This document shows positions 24,811-35,573 of a DNA stretch of 64,000 nt, piece after piece (within the stretch, counting starts at the first letter, position 1; each line of letters opens with the position of its first letter). A program made the translations under genes and the position numbers. This DNA comes from Burkholderiaceae bacterium (GTDB taxonomy: Bacteria; Pseudomonadota; Gammaproteobacteria; Burkholderiales; Burkholderiaceae_C). The notes under the pieces are model-generated. The model saw only the letters and a list, made by a program, of their open reading frames with translations. It was not told the DNA's origin and ran no database searches. The DNA lies in the NCBI GenBank assembly GCA_024235955.1, contig JACKLJ010000002.1, forward strand, positions 815,554 to 879,553, read 5' to 3'.

Positions 24811-24850
24811 CCGCGTCTGGCGCGCGGCGCCAGCCCGTCGGCATCGGTAC

Positions 24851-28120
<3,270 letters not shown>

Positions 28121-28183
28121 GACGGTGGGTCGGTGGGTCGGCTGGGCGGTGACGGGACTGGCGGCAGGGTGGGCCTAGCCCGC

Positions 28184-28546
28184 TCAATCGTGTCGGTCGC
28201 GCGCCAGCTTGTCGAGCAGCGCCTGCGCGCGCTCGGGGGGCATGTTCTTCTGCATGAGCTGGATCAGGCCGTCGCCTTCGACCATGGGGCGCAGCACCTC
28301 GGCCTCGGCGTCGTAGAACTTCACGTCCCACGCGGCCAGTTCGCTGTCAAAGGTGGCCTGGTCCCAGGTCTTGCCCTTGGCCAGCAGCGTCACCAGCGGC
28401 AGTGCCTTGGTGTCGATGAAGGATTTCTTGTAGGGCTTTTGGGACCAGCGGTCGACAAACCATTCGCGGTGCGGCGATGGCAGCGCCAGCATGCGCCGGG
28501 CGATGGCCTTTTCGAGTGCGGCTTGCGGAAAGGCGTACAGCTTCAT
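28184..28546 (-). CDS. conserved small protein between carA and carB, function unknown
   Basis: 120 aa, soluble and rich in Lys, Asp and Leu, with no membrane segment or signal peptide. It starts MKLYAFPQAALEKAIARRML and has a central YKKSFIDTKALPLVTLLAKG. The gaps to carA (27 bp) and carB (63 bp) and the shared strand place it in the car operon. I do not recognise a characterised family. A role connected with carbamoyl-phosphate synthesis is only inferred from position. Confidence 0.75.
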   Translation of the reverse strand: MKLYAFPQAALEKAIARRMLALPSPHREWFVDRWSQKPYKKSFIDTKALPLVTLLAKGKTWDQATFDSELAAWDVKFYDAEAEVLRPMVEGDGLIQLMQKNMPPERAQALLDKLARDRHD

Positions 28547-28573
28547 CCCTGTGGGCTCCCTCGTTGCTATGCT

Positions 28574-29749
28574 TTATGCAGCTACCTTCGCCTGCTGCAT
28601 CAGGGCGATGAAGCGATCGAACAGGTAGTCGACGTCGTGCGGACCGGGCGAGGCTTCCGGGTGGCCCTGAAAGCAGAAGGCCGGCTTGTCGGTGCGCGCC
28701 AGGCCCTGCAGCGTGCCGTCGAACAGGCTCACGTGGGTCGCGCGCAGTGTGGGCGGCAGGGTCTTCTCGTCCACCGCGAAGCCGTGGTTCTGGCTGGTGA
28801 TCGAGACGCGGCCCGAATCCAGATCCTTGACAGGATGGTTGGCGCCGTGGTGGCCGAACTTCATCTTGAAGGTCCTAGCGCCGCTGGCCAGCGCCATGAT
28901 CTGGTGGCCCAGGCAGATGCCGAACACCGGCTTGCCGCTGTCGATCAGCGTGCGCGCAGCATCGATGGCGTAGTCGCAGGGCTCCGGATCGCCCGGGCCG
29001 TTGGAGAGGAACACGCCATCCGGCGCCATGGCCAGCGCCTCGGCAGCCGGCGTGGTGGCCGGCACCACGGTGACCTCGCAGCCGCGCTCGGCCAGCATGC
29101 GCAGGATGTTCTTCTTCACGCCGAAGTCGTAGGCCACCACCTTGAAGCGGGCCGATTCGCGCGTGCCGTAACCGCTGCCCAGCACCCATTCGGTCTGCTG
29201 CCAGTCGTAGCGCTCGGTGGTGCTGGCCACCTTGGCGAGGTCGAGCCCCACCATCGGCGGTGCTGCCTTGGCCAGGGCAATGGCCTCGTCGATGCGGGTG
29301 GGCGTGGCTTCCTCGCCCCCGGCCAGGCAGACGATGGCGCCGTTCTGCGCGCCGTGCGTGCGCAGCAGACGGGTCAGGCGCCGGGTGTCGATGCCGGCGA
29401 TGGCCACGGTGCCGTGGGTCTTGAGGTAGCCGCTCAGGTCGCCCTCGGAGCGGAAGTTGCTGGCCAAAAGCGGCAGGTCGCGGATGATGAGGCCGGCGGC
29501 CTGCACCTTGCCGGATTCGACGTCTTCAGCGTTGACGCCGACGTTGCCGATGTGCGGGTAGGTCAGCGTGACGATCTGCTGCAGGTAGCTGGGGTCGGTC
29601 AGGATTTCCTGGTAGCCGGTGATGGCGGTGTTGAACACCACCTCGCCCACCGTGTGGCCGGGCGCGCCGATGGCTTCGCCAAGGAACACGCTGCCGTCGG
29701 CCAGGGCCAGGATCGCGGGCGGGAATTTCCCCTTCAGGGAAGCTAGCAC
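28574..29749 (-). CDS. carA: carbamoyl-phosphate synthase small subunit CarA
   Basis: Glutamine amidotransferase subunit that hydrolyses glutamine and channels ammonia to CarB. 391 aa from a GTG start (VLASLKGKFPPAILALADG), chosen because GGAG lies 6 bases upstream and the protein then has the family length. The N-terminal domain contains TVGEVVFNTAITGYQEILTD. The class I glutaminase domain has the nucleophile Cys in PVFGICLGHQIMALA and the His/Glu pair in FQGHPEASPGPHD. First gene of the car operon. Confidence 0.97.
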   Translation of the reverse strand: MLASLKGKFPPAILALADGSVFLGEAIGAPGHTVGEVVFNTAITGYQEILTDPSYLQQIVTLTYPHIGNVGVNAEDVESGKVQAAGLIIRDLPLLASNFRSEGDLSGYLKTHGTVAIAGIDTRRLTRLLRTHGAQNGAIVCLAGGEEATPTRIDEAIALAKAAPPMVGLDLAKVASTTERYDWQQTEWVLGSGYGTRESARFKVVAYDFGVKKNILRMLAERGCEVTVVPATTPAAEALAMAPDGVFLSNGPGDPEPCDYAIDAARTLIDSGKPVFGICLGHQIMALASGARTFKMKFGHHGANHPVKDLDSGRVSITSQNHGFAVDEKTLPPTLRATHVSLFDGTLQGLARTDKPAFCFQGHPEASPGPHDVDYLFDRFIALMQQAKVAA

Positions 29750-29943
29750 GGGGTTCTCCGGATTCAAAAAGGCTGCGACTGAACGCTGCTGCGTTGTGCT
29801 GGGCCCAGATGCCCGGCCGCGCTTGCCTTTGCTTCCAGCGTGGCGCCATGGGGCCTGCCCTGGACGGGCGTTTCGCAAGGAAGCGGGTGCAGGGAGAAGC
29901 TCGAATCGATCCGGGTGTCGGGGCGCGCTGGGAAAAGCCGCTC

Positions 29944-29949
29944 ATTATA
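29944..29949 (-). promoter_or_regulatory. candidate -10 element of the carA operon
   Basis: Perfect TATAAT on the minus strand in an otherwise GC-rich region, about 195 bases before the carA start. No clear -35 box is visible. If used, it gives a leader of ~190 nt with room for regulation. Confidence 0.45.
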
Positions 29950-29987
29950 GCCCGCAGCCCACCCCCCTGCCCGCGCGCCAGGGCCTT

Positions 29988-30776
29988 TCAGGCAGGCGGC
30001 GCCAGCCGCCCGGTCGCGCTGGCGTGCAGGCAGATCGCCGCCGCAGCCGCCACGTTGAGCGATTCCTCGCCGCCGGGCTGGGCGATGCGCAAATGGTGGG
30101 CCGCCAGCTGGGCGATCGCGGCGTCCACGCCCTGCCCTTCGTGACCCAGCACCCAGGCGCAGGGCCAGGGCAGGTTCGCCTGGTGCAGCCACTCGCCCTC
30201 GTGCGAGCTGGTGACCAGCAGCGGCACCTGCAGCCCCGCCAGATCGGCCGGCTTCAGCCCCTCTACCAGCCGCAGCCCGAAGTGCGCGCCCATGCCGGCG
30301 CGCAGCACCTTGGGCGACCACAGCAGAGCGGTGCCACTCACGGCCGCCACCTGCGTGAAACCGAACGCTGCCGCGCTGCGCAGGATGGCGCCTACGTTGC
30401 CGGCGTCCTGCACGCGGTCGAGCACCACGGTGGGAGCGCCTGGCGCCAGTTCGGCCGCTTCGGGCAGATCGAGCACGAAGCCGAGCGGCGCAGGCGACTC
30501 CAGCCCGCTGATACCACGCCAGAGTGCATCGTCGATCACTATGTTTTTGGGAGCTGCCTGCGCCAGCTGGGCGCCGGCCAGAGGCCAGAAAGACTCTGAA
30601 AAGACCGCCAGCGCGGGGCGCAGGCCGCGCGCCAGCGCGGCGCGGCACAGGTGATCGCCTTCCAGCCACACGCGCTGCTGCCTGCGGTGCGCGTGGCTGT
30701 CCTGCGCCAGCCGGCGCAGGTCCTTCAGCAGGGCGTTGCCAGCCGAGCGGATGACGGCGGGGGCGGCCTCGGTCAC
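29988..30776 (-). CDS. TrmH/SpoU-family RNA 2'-O-ribose methyltransferase
   Basis: 262 aa. It has an N-terminal substrate-binding domain (IRSAGNALLKDLRRLAQDSH...) and a C-terminal SPOUT knot with its three motifs: VVLDRVQDAGNVGAILRSAA, WVLGHEGQGVD and QPGGEESLNVAAAAAICLH. It methylates ribose in tRNA or rRNA; the exact target is not clear. It begins with GTG overlapping the rnhB stop (GTGA), so it is coupled to the rnhB-lpxB end of the cluster. Part of the N-terminal domain (FWPLAGAQLAQAAPKNI) is encoded by a repeat copy. Confidence 0.88.
   Translation of the reverse strand: MTEAAPAVIRSAGNALLKDLRRLAQDSHAHRRQQRVWLEGDHLCRAALARGLRPALAVFSESFWPLAGAQLAQAAPKNIVIDDALWRGISGLESPAPLGFVLDLPEAAELAPGAPTVVLDRVQDAGNVGAILRSAAAFGFTQVAAVSGTALLWSPKVLRAGMGAHFGLRLVEGLKPADLAGLQVPLLVTSSHEGEWLHQANLPWPCAWVLGHEGQGVDAAIAQLAAHHLRIAQPGGEESLNVAAAAAICLHASATGRLAPPA
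30543..30591 (+). repeat. dispersed palindromic repeat (in the TrmH-family gene)
   Basis: Reads TTTTTGGGAGCTGCCTGCGC, then CAGCTGGGCGCCGGCCAGAGGCCAG. In frame and antisense to the gene. Confidence 0.65.
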
Positions 30777-31414
30777 GCGGCGCTCTCCGTGCGTGCGCCG
30801 GCCAGCACCTCGGCCACCGGCGCGAAACTGCGGCGGTGGTGTTCGCAGGCACCGTGCGTGCGCAGCGCCGCCAGGTGCGCGGCGGTACCGTAGCCCTTGT
30901 GGGTGGCAAAGCCGTACTGCGGCCAGGTGGCGTCGATCTCGCGACACCAGCGGTCGCGGTGCACCTTGGCCAGAATGGAGGCGGCCGAGATCGCCGCCAC
31001 CCGCGCATCGCCGCCCACCACGGCCTCGGCACGCATGGGCAGCACGGGCAGGCGGTTGCCGTCGACCAGCACCAGCGCGGGCGCCAGACGCAGCCCCTCC
31101 ACGGCGCGGCGCATGGCCAGCAGCGTGGCCTGCAGGATGTTCAGGCGGTCGATCTCCTCCACGCTGGCGAGGGCGATGGAGCAGCACAGCGCCTTGTCGC
31201 AGATCTGGTCGAACAGCTTCTCGCGCCGCAGCGCGGTGAGGCGCTTGGAATCGGCCAGGCCCTTGATCGGGTGGCGCTCGTGCAGGATCACGGCCGCGGC
31301 CACCACCGGGCCGGCCAGCGGGCCGCGCCCGGCCTCGTCCACGCCCGCCACCAGGCCGGGCGCGTGCCAGTCGAGCGAGGTCTGCTCAGCGCGCAAGAAG
31401 CGTCTCGATCGCAT
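30773..31414 (-). CDS. rnhB: ribonuclease HII RnhB
   Basis: Removes RNA and single ribonucleotides from RNA-DNA hybrids. 213 aa. The metal-binding start GLVAGVDEAGRGPLAGPVVA (~20-39) contains the DE pair of the active site, with the further acidic residue in ALVLVDGN (~117) and the AASILAKVHRD block (~145-155). The ATG at 31414 overlaps the lpxB end by 29 bases. The order lpxA-lpxB-rnhB-trmH is typical of proteobacteria. Confidence 0.95.
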   Translation of the reverse strand: MRSRRFLRAEQTSLDWHAPGLVAGVDEAGRGPLAGPVVAAAVILHERHPIKGLADSKRLTALRREKLFDQICDKALCCSIALASVEEIDRLNILQATLLAMRRAVEGLRLAPALVLVDGNRLPVLPMRAEAVVGGDARVAAISAASILAKVHRDRWCREIDATWPQYGFATHKGYGTAAHLAALRTHGACEHHRRSFAPVAEVLAGARTESAA

Positions 31415-32603
31415 CGGTGGCCGCCCGCGCGGTGTCGCGCCGCAGGCTCAGGTGCAGCGTCTCGAACCGGGTGCGCAGCGCCGCCGTCTTCTGCGGCGCG
31501 TCCAGCCAGTCGAGCACCGCGGCCGCCAGCGCCTGCGGCGTGGCGGTGTCCTGAATCAGCTCCGGAACCACGAAGGGGGCGCCGGGCGCGTCGGCGAACT
31601 GATGCGGCGTCACGCCCGCCGGGCGGCGCAGGCCCGAAGGCGGTGCGCACAGGATGTTGGGCAGCCCCACCCAGGGCAGCTGGCGCCGCCGGCGCATCAG
31701 GCGGTAGCTGAGCTGCGGCATGGCGTAGGCAATCACCATCGGCCGCTTGTACAGGGCGGCTTCCAGCGTGGCGGTGCCGCTGGCCACCAGCGCCACGTCG
31801 CACGCCGCCAACGCCAGGTGCGATTGCGCGTCGGCCAGCTTGAGCGCCGCGCCCAGGCCGCTGGCCTGCGCTGCCGTGGTCACCTGCGTGCGCAGGGCAG
31901 GCACCACCGGCACTATGAAATGCGTAGCTGGCCGCGCCTTCTGCACAAGGGCTGCAGCCTGAAAAAACCTGGAAGCCAGGTGCTCGATCTCGGCCGCGCG
32001 GCTGCCCGGCAGCAAGGCCACCACGGGCGCGTCGGGCGGCAGGCCGAGCACGGCACGCGCGGCGGCGCCGTCCGGGTACATGGGGATCACCTGCGCCAGC
32101 GGATGGCCGACATAGGTGGCGGCGATGCCGTGCTCGGCCAGCAGGCCGGGCTCGAACGGGAACAGGCACAGCACCAGGTCGGCCGCCGCCTTGAGCCGCG
32201 CCAGCTTCTCCGGCCGCCAGGCCCAGAACGAGGGGCTGACGAAGTGCACCGTCTTGATGCCGGCCTGGCGCAGACGTGTTTCCAGGCCGAAGTTGAAATC
32301 CGGCGCGTCCACGCCGATGAACAGGTCTGGGCGCCCGGCCAGAAAGCGTTCGGCCAGTTGCCGGCGCAGGCGCAGCAGTTCCGGCAGCCGCGGCAGCACC
32401 TCCGCGTAGCCGCGCACCGACAGGCGATCCACCGGCCACCAGGCGTCAAAGCCGCGCTGCGCCATCTGCGTGCCGCCGACACCCGCCGCGCGCAGTTCGG
32501 GCCAGCGCGCCTGCAGACCATCCAGCAGCAGACCACCGAGCAGGTCGCCCGATACCTCGCCGGCCACCATGCCGAAGAAGGGTGCCTCCGGTACCTGCGT
32601 CAC
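31386..32603 (-). CDS. lpxB: lipid-A-disaccharide synthase LpxB
   Basis: GT19 glycosyltransferase that joins UDP-2,3-diacylglucosamine and lipid X to the lipid A disaccharide at the inner membrane. 405 aa from a GTG start. Signature regions are GMVAGEVSGDLLGGLLLDGL (11-30), GIKTVHFVSPSFWAWRPEK, TYVGHPLAQ, VVALLPGSRAAEI (~194-206) and VASGTATLEAAL. It starts 21 bases after lpxA. Residues ~213-230 coincide with a repeat copy, although the encoded segment still looks like the family consensus. Confidence 0.96.
   Translation of the reverse strand: MTQVPEAPFFGMVAGEVSGDLLGGLLLDGLQARWPELRAAGVGGTQMAQRGFDAWWPVDRLSVRGYAEVLPRLPELLRLRRQLAERFLAGRPDLFIGVDAPDFNFGLETRLRQAGIKTVHFVSPSFWAWRPEKLARLKAAADLVLCLFPFEPGLLAEHGIAATYVGHPLAQVIPMYPDGAAARAVLGLPPDAPVVALLPGSRAAEIEHLASRFFQAAALVQKARPATHFIVPVVPALRTQVTTAAQASGLGAALKLADAQSHLALAACDVALVASGTATLEAALYKRPMVIAYAMPQLSYRLMRRRRQLPWVGLPNILCAPPSGLRRPAGVTPHQFADAPGAPFVVPELIQDTATPQALAAAVLDWLDAPQKTAALRTRFETLHLSLRRDTARAATDAIETLLAR
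31914..31967 (+). repeat. dispersed palindromic repeat (in lpxB)
   Basis: Reads TATGAAATGCGTAGCTGGCC, then GCGCCTTCTGCACAAGGGCTGCAGCCTGAAAAAA. In frame; it encodes FFQAAALVQKARPATHF on the other strand. Confidence 0.7.
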
Positions 32604-32624
32604 CCGCCGCTCCCCTGCGCCCCT

Positions 32625-33413
32625 TCAGCGCACGAGGCCGCGCGTGGCTGCGGCCAGGAAGTCCTGCATCCGCGCGATGTCGGCGTCGGCCGCAGGCACT
32701 TCGCCGCGCAGCGCATCGATCTGCTGGCGCGCCGCCTCCAGCGTGAGCCCGCGGCGGTACAGCAGGCGGTACATCTGCTTGATCACGGCAATGCGCTCGG
32801 CCGAATAGCCGCGGCGGCGCAGGCCTTCGGCGTTGATGTTCTGGGCTTCGGCCGGGCTGCCGCCGGCGGTGACGAAAGGCGGCACGTCCTGCGCCAGCCG
32901 CGTCTGGAAAGCGGTCATGGCGTGCGCGCCCACGCGCACGAACTGGTGCACGCCGGTCAGGCCACCCAGGAACACCCAGTCGCCCAGGTGCACGTGGCCG
33001 GCCAATTGCACGGCATTGGCCAGGATCAGATGGCTGCCCAGCTGGCAATCGTGCGCGATGTGCACGTAGGCCATGATCCAGTTGTCGTCGCCCAGCCGCG
33101 TGATACCGGCGTCCTGCACGGTGCCGGTGTTGATGGTGACGAACTCGCGGATGGTGTTGCCGCTGCCGATCTCCAGCCGCGTAGGTTCGCCACCGTATTT
33201 CTTGTCCTGCGGCGCGGCGCCGAGGCTGGCGAACTGGAACACGTGGTTGTTCTCGCCCAGCGTGGTGTGGCCTTCGAGCACGCAATGCGGGCCGATGTCG
33301 CACCCGGCACCGACGCGCACGTGCGGCCCGATGATGCTGAACGCGCCCACTCGGACGCTTTCATGCAGCTCGGCCCTGGGATCGACCAGCGCGGTGGGGT
33401 GAACCGCCGTCAT
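32625..33413 (-). CDS. lpxA: UDP-GlcNAc O-acyltransferase LpxA
   Basis: First enzyme of lipid A synthesis, transferring 3-hydroxyacyl from ACP to UDP-GlcNAc. 262 aa. A left-handed beta helix of hexapeptide repeats runs from residue ~3 to ~190 (IHPTALVDPRAEL-type turns), with the catalytic His region in YVHIAHDCQLGSHLILAN. A C-terminal helical domain follows (AVIKQMYRLLYRRGLTLEAA). It lies between fabZ and lpxB in the lipid A cluster. Confidence 0.97.
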   Translation of the reverse strand: MTAVHPTALVDPRAELHESVRVGAFSIIGPHVRVGAGCDIGPHCVLEGHTTLGENNHVFQFASLGAAPQDKKYGGEPTRLEIGSGNTIREFVTINTGTVQDAGITRLGDDNWIMAYVHIAHDCQLGSHLILANAVQLAGHVHLGDWVFLGGLTGVHQFVRVGAHAMTAFQTRLAQDVPPFVTAGGSPAEAQNINAEGLRRRGYSAERIAVIKQMYRLLYRRGLTLEAARQQIDALRGEVPAADADIARMQDFLAAATRGLVR

Positions 33414-33485
33414 GTCAGCGGGCAGCGGCGCGGGAGGTCGGTCGCACCTCGTCCTCGCGTGACGGGGCCAAGCAACTGAGGGGTG

Positions 33486-33506
33486 TGATGGCGCCCCACG
33501 CCATCA
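33486..33506 (-). other. inverted repeat overlapping the fabZ stop codon
   Basis: 8-bp perfect arms (TGATGGCG / CGCCATCA) with a 5-nt loop. The first arm contains the fabZ TGA. No T-run follows, so it is more likely an RNA structure inside the operon than a terminator. Confidence 0.45.
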
Positions 33507-33944
33507 TCGGACCTTCCTCATGGTGCACATGATCTGCGCCTCGCAGGCGACATCACCCTCGACCTCGGCGCGGCAGTTGAACTTGTAGATGCCGGCACGC
33601 ACGCGGTCCATGGCGGCGTGCAGCATGAGCTGGTCGCCCGGCTGCACCGGGCGCTTGAAGCGCGCGCCGTCGATGCCGACGAAATAGAACACCGAGTCGT
33701 CGTCGAGCGAGATGCCCTCGGTTTCGAACGACAGCAGCGCGCAGCTTTGCGCCAGCGCCTCCAGCATCAGCACGCCCGGGAAGATGGGGCGCCCGGGGAA
33801 ATGCCCCGTGAAGCAGGGCTCGTTGACGGTGACGTTCTTGACCGCGCGGATGGTCTTGGCGGCAAGATCGATGTCCAGCACGCGATCGACCAGCAGGAAC
33901 GGATAGCGGTGGGGCAGTTTGTCGAGGATCTTGTAGATGTCCAT
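33504..33944 (-). CDS. fabZ: 3-hydroxyacyl-ACP dehydratase FabZ
   Basis: Dehydrates 3-hydroxyacyl-ACP in fatty acid elongation and competes with LpxA and LpxD for their acyl substrate. 146 aa hot-dog fold. LPHRYPFLLVDRVLD is the family start. The catalytic His lies in CFTGHFPGRPIFPGVLMLEA and the Glu is at the end of that block. I use the ATG at 33944 (MDIYKILDKLP). A TTG at 33965 that overlaps the lpxD stop is an alternative giving seven more residues. Confidence 0.95.
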   Translation of the reverse strand: MDIYKILDKLPHRYPFLLVDRVLDIDLAAKTIRAVKNVTVNEPCFTGHFPGRPIFPGVLMLEALAQSCALLSFETEGISLDDDSVFYFVGIDGARFKRPVQPGDQLMLHAAMDRVRAGIYKFNCRAEVEGDVACEAQIMCTMRKVR

Positions 33945-33961
33945 CTGGCGTTCACTATCAT

Positions 33962-34993
33962 TCAAGGAGCTGGCGGCGCTTGCTGGTCGCAGGCTGGAGG
34001 CTGATTTTCCTCCAGATCAAAAGCATCAAGAGCGGCTTCGAGCTGCCGCACGCGGTCGCGCAGTGCGCGGATGTGCTTGAGCGTGGCGGCGTTCTTTTCC
34101 CAGCTGGCATTGTCGTCGATGGGAAAGAAGCCGGTGTAGTGCCCGGGCTTGAGGATCGAGCGGCTGACCACCGACGCGGCCGAGATGTGCACGTGGTCGG
34201 CGATGGTCAGATGTCCCAGGATCATGCCTGCGCCACCCACGGTGCAGTGCGCGCCAATGCGCGCGCTGCCGGCCACGCCCACGCAGCCTGCCATGGCGGT
34301 GTGCTTGCCGATGTGGCAGTTGTGGCCGATCTGGATCAGATTGTCGAGCTTGACGCCGTCTTCGATCACGGTGTCGTCCAGCGCGCCGCGGTCGATGCAG
34401 GTGTTGGCGCCGATCTCGACGTCGTTGCCGATGTGCACGGCGCCGAGCTGCTCGATCTTCACCCAGCCGCCCTCGTGCGGCGCAAAGCCGAAGCCGTCGC
34501 CGCCGATCACCGCACCGCTCTGGACCACGCAGCGCTCGCCAATCACGCAGCGCTCACCCACTGTGACGCGCGCCTTCAGCACCGTGCCGGCGCCGATGCG
34601 CGCGTGGCGGCCCACATGGCACAGCGGCCCCACGCTGGCGCCGGGGCCGATCACCGCGCCATCCTCCACCACCGCGCTCGGGTGCACGCCGGGTACCTGC
34701 GCCAAGCCGTGCGAGCGGGCCCAGAGCTGGGTAAGACGGGCGAAGTAAAGGTGCGGATCGTCGGCGACGATGCAGTCGCCGCGCGAAGTGGCTGCGTCCG
34801 CCAGCGCCGGGCCGACCACGACACAGCCCGCACGCGTATCGCCGAGCACGGCGGTCAGGCGTGGGTTCACCAGGAAGCTGAGTTCGCTTTCACCCGCTGT
34901 TTCCAGCGGGGCCAGGCGCGTGATCAGGCGTTCCGGGTTGCCCCGGAGCGTGCCGCCCAGGGCTTCGACGATGGCGCCGGTTCGCAGGCTCAT
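33962..34993 (-). CDS. lpxD: UDP-3-O-acylglucosamine N-acyltransferase LpxD
   Basis: Adds the second 3-hydroxyacyl chain to UDP-3-O-acyl-GlcN in lipid A synthesis. 343 aa. It has an N-terminal uridine-binding domain (~1-100), a beta-helix of hexapeptide repeats (~105-295) with the catalytic His region in NLIQIGHNCHIGKHTAMAGC, and a C-terminal helix. The last ~14 residues (ENQPPACDQQAPPAP) are Pro/Gln-rich, unlike the usual charged helix end, and coincide with a repeat-like sequence at 33967-34008. Confidence 0.95.
   Translation of the reverse strand: MSLRTGAIVEALGGTLRGNPERLITRLAPLETAGESELSFLVNPRLTAVLGDTRAGCVVVGPALADAATSRGDCIVADDPHLYFARLTQLWARSHGLAQVPGVHPSAVVEDGAVIGPGASVGPLCHVGRHARIGAGTVLKARVTVGERCVIGERCVVQSGAVIGGDGFGFAPHEGGWVKIEQLGAVHIGNDVEIGANTCIDRGALDDTVIEDGVKLDNLIQIGHNCHIGKHTAMAGCVGVAGSARIGAHCTVGGAGMILGHLTIADHVHISAASVVSRSILKPGHYTGFFPIDDNASWEKNAATLKHIRALRDRVRQLEAALDAFDLEENQPPACDQQAPPAP
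33967..34008 (+). repeat. dispersed palindromic repeat, degenerate copy (3' end of lpxD)
   Basis: Reads GGAGCTGGCGGCGCTTGCTG, then GTCGCAGGCTGGAGGCTGATTTT. It would supply the unusual C-terminus of LpxD and the junction with fabZ. Weaker match than most copies. Confidence 0.45.
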
Positions 34994-35051
34994 GCCGCGC
35001 AACGCCGCCGTGACGGCAGGACCTGTGCTGCGGCGGGCTCGGCCGCCGCCA

Positions 35052-35573
35052 TCACTTGGCGGCGTTGAGCGCCTTGATCACCTTGTCGGTGATGTCCAGC
35101 CGCGGGTTGATGTAGACCGCCTCCTGCAGGATCACGTCGTACTTCTCGGACTCCGCTACCTGGCGCACCACGCGGTTGGCCCGGTCCAGCACCTGCTGCA
35201 GCTCTTCCTGCTTGCGCGAGTTGAGGTCTTCCTGGAACTCACGCCGCTTGCGCTGAAACTCGCGGTCCTGGTCCTGCAACTGGCGCTGGCGCGCCTGGCG
35301 CTGGCTGTCAGACATGGTGGGCGCTTCACGCTCGAAGCGGTCGGATGCCGACTTGAGCGCGGCGCCCATATCGTCGACTTCCTTCTCGCGGCGCGAGAAC
35401 TCCTGCTCCAGCTTGGTTTGCGCGGCACGCGCGGGAGCGGCTTCGCGCAGCATGCGGTCGGTGTTCACGAAACCGATGCGCACACCGCCGCCGTCCTGGG
35501 CTGCTGCAGCCACCGGCATCACCATGGCACAGCACAGCGAAGCCAACGCAGCGCTGCGAATGACAAACTTCAT
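35052..35573 (-). CDS. ompH: periplasmic OmpH/Skp-family chaperone
   Basis: Chaperone that carries unfolded outer-membrane proteins across the periplasm to the BAM complex. 173 aa. A signal peptide (MKFVIRSAALASLCCAMVMP, cleavage after VAAAAQ) precedes GVRIGFVNTDRMLREAAPAR. A long charged coiled-coil tentacle (~45-125) follows, then IDITDKVIKAL-like C-terminus. The ATG overlaps the bamA stop (TGATG), so translation is coupled to BamA. Confidence 0.93.
   Translation of the reverse strand: MKFVIRSAALASLCCAMVMPVAAAAQDGGGVRIGFVNTDRMLREAAPARAAQTKLEQEFSRREKEVDDMGAALKSASDRFEREAPTMSDSQRQARQRQLQDQDREFQRKRREFQEDLNSRKQEELQQVLDRANRVVRQVAESEKYDVILQEAVYINPRLDITDKVIKALNAAK

Noticed and set aside
28560..28610. 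A possible repeat copy at the 3' end of carA
   Set aside because: CTATGCTTTATGCAGCTACC is similar in outline, but the GC arms do not align with the family.
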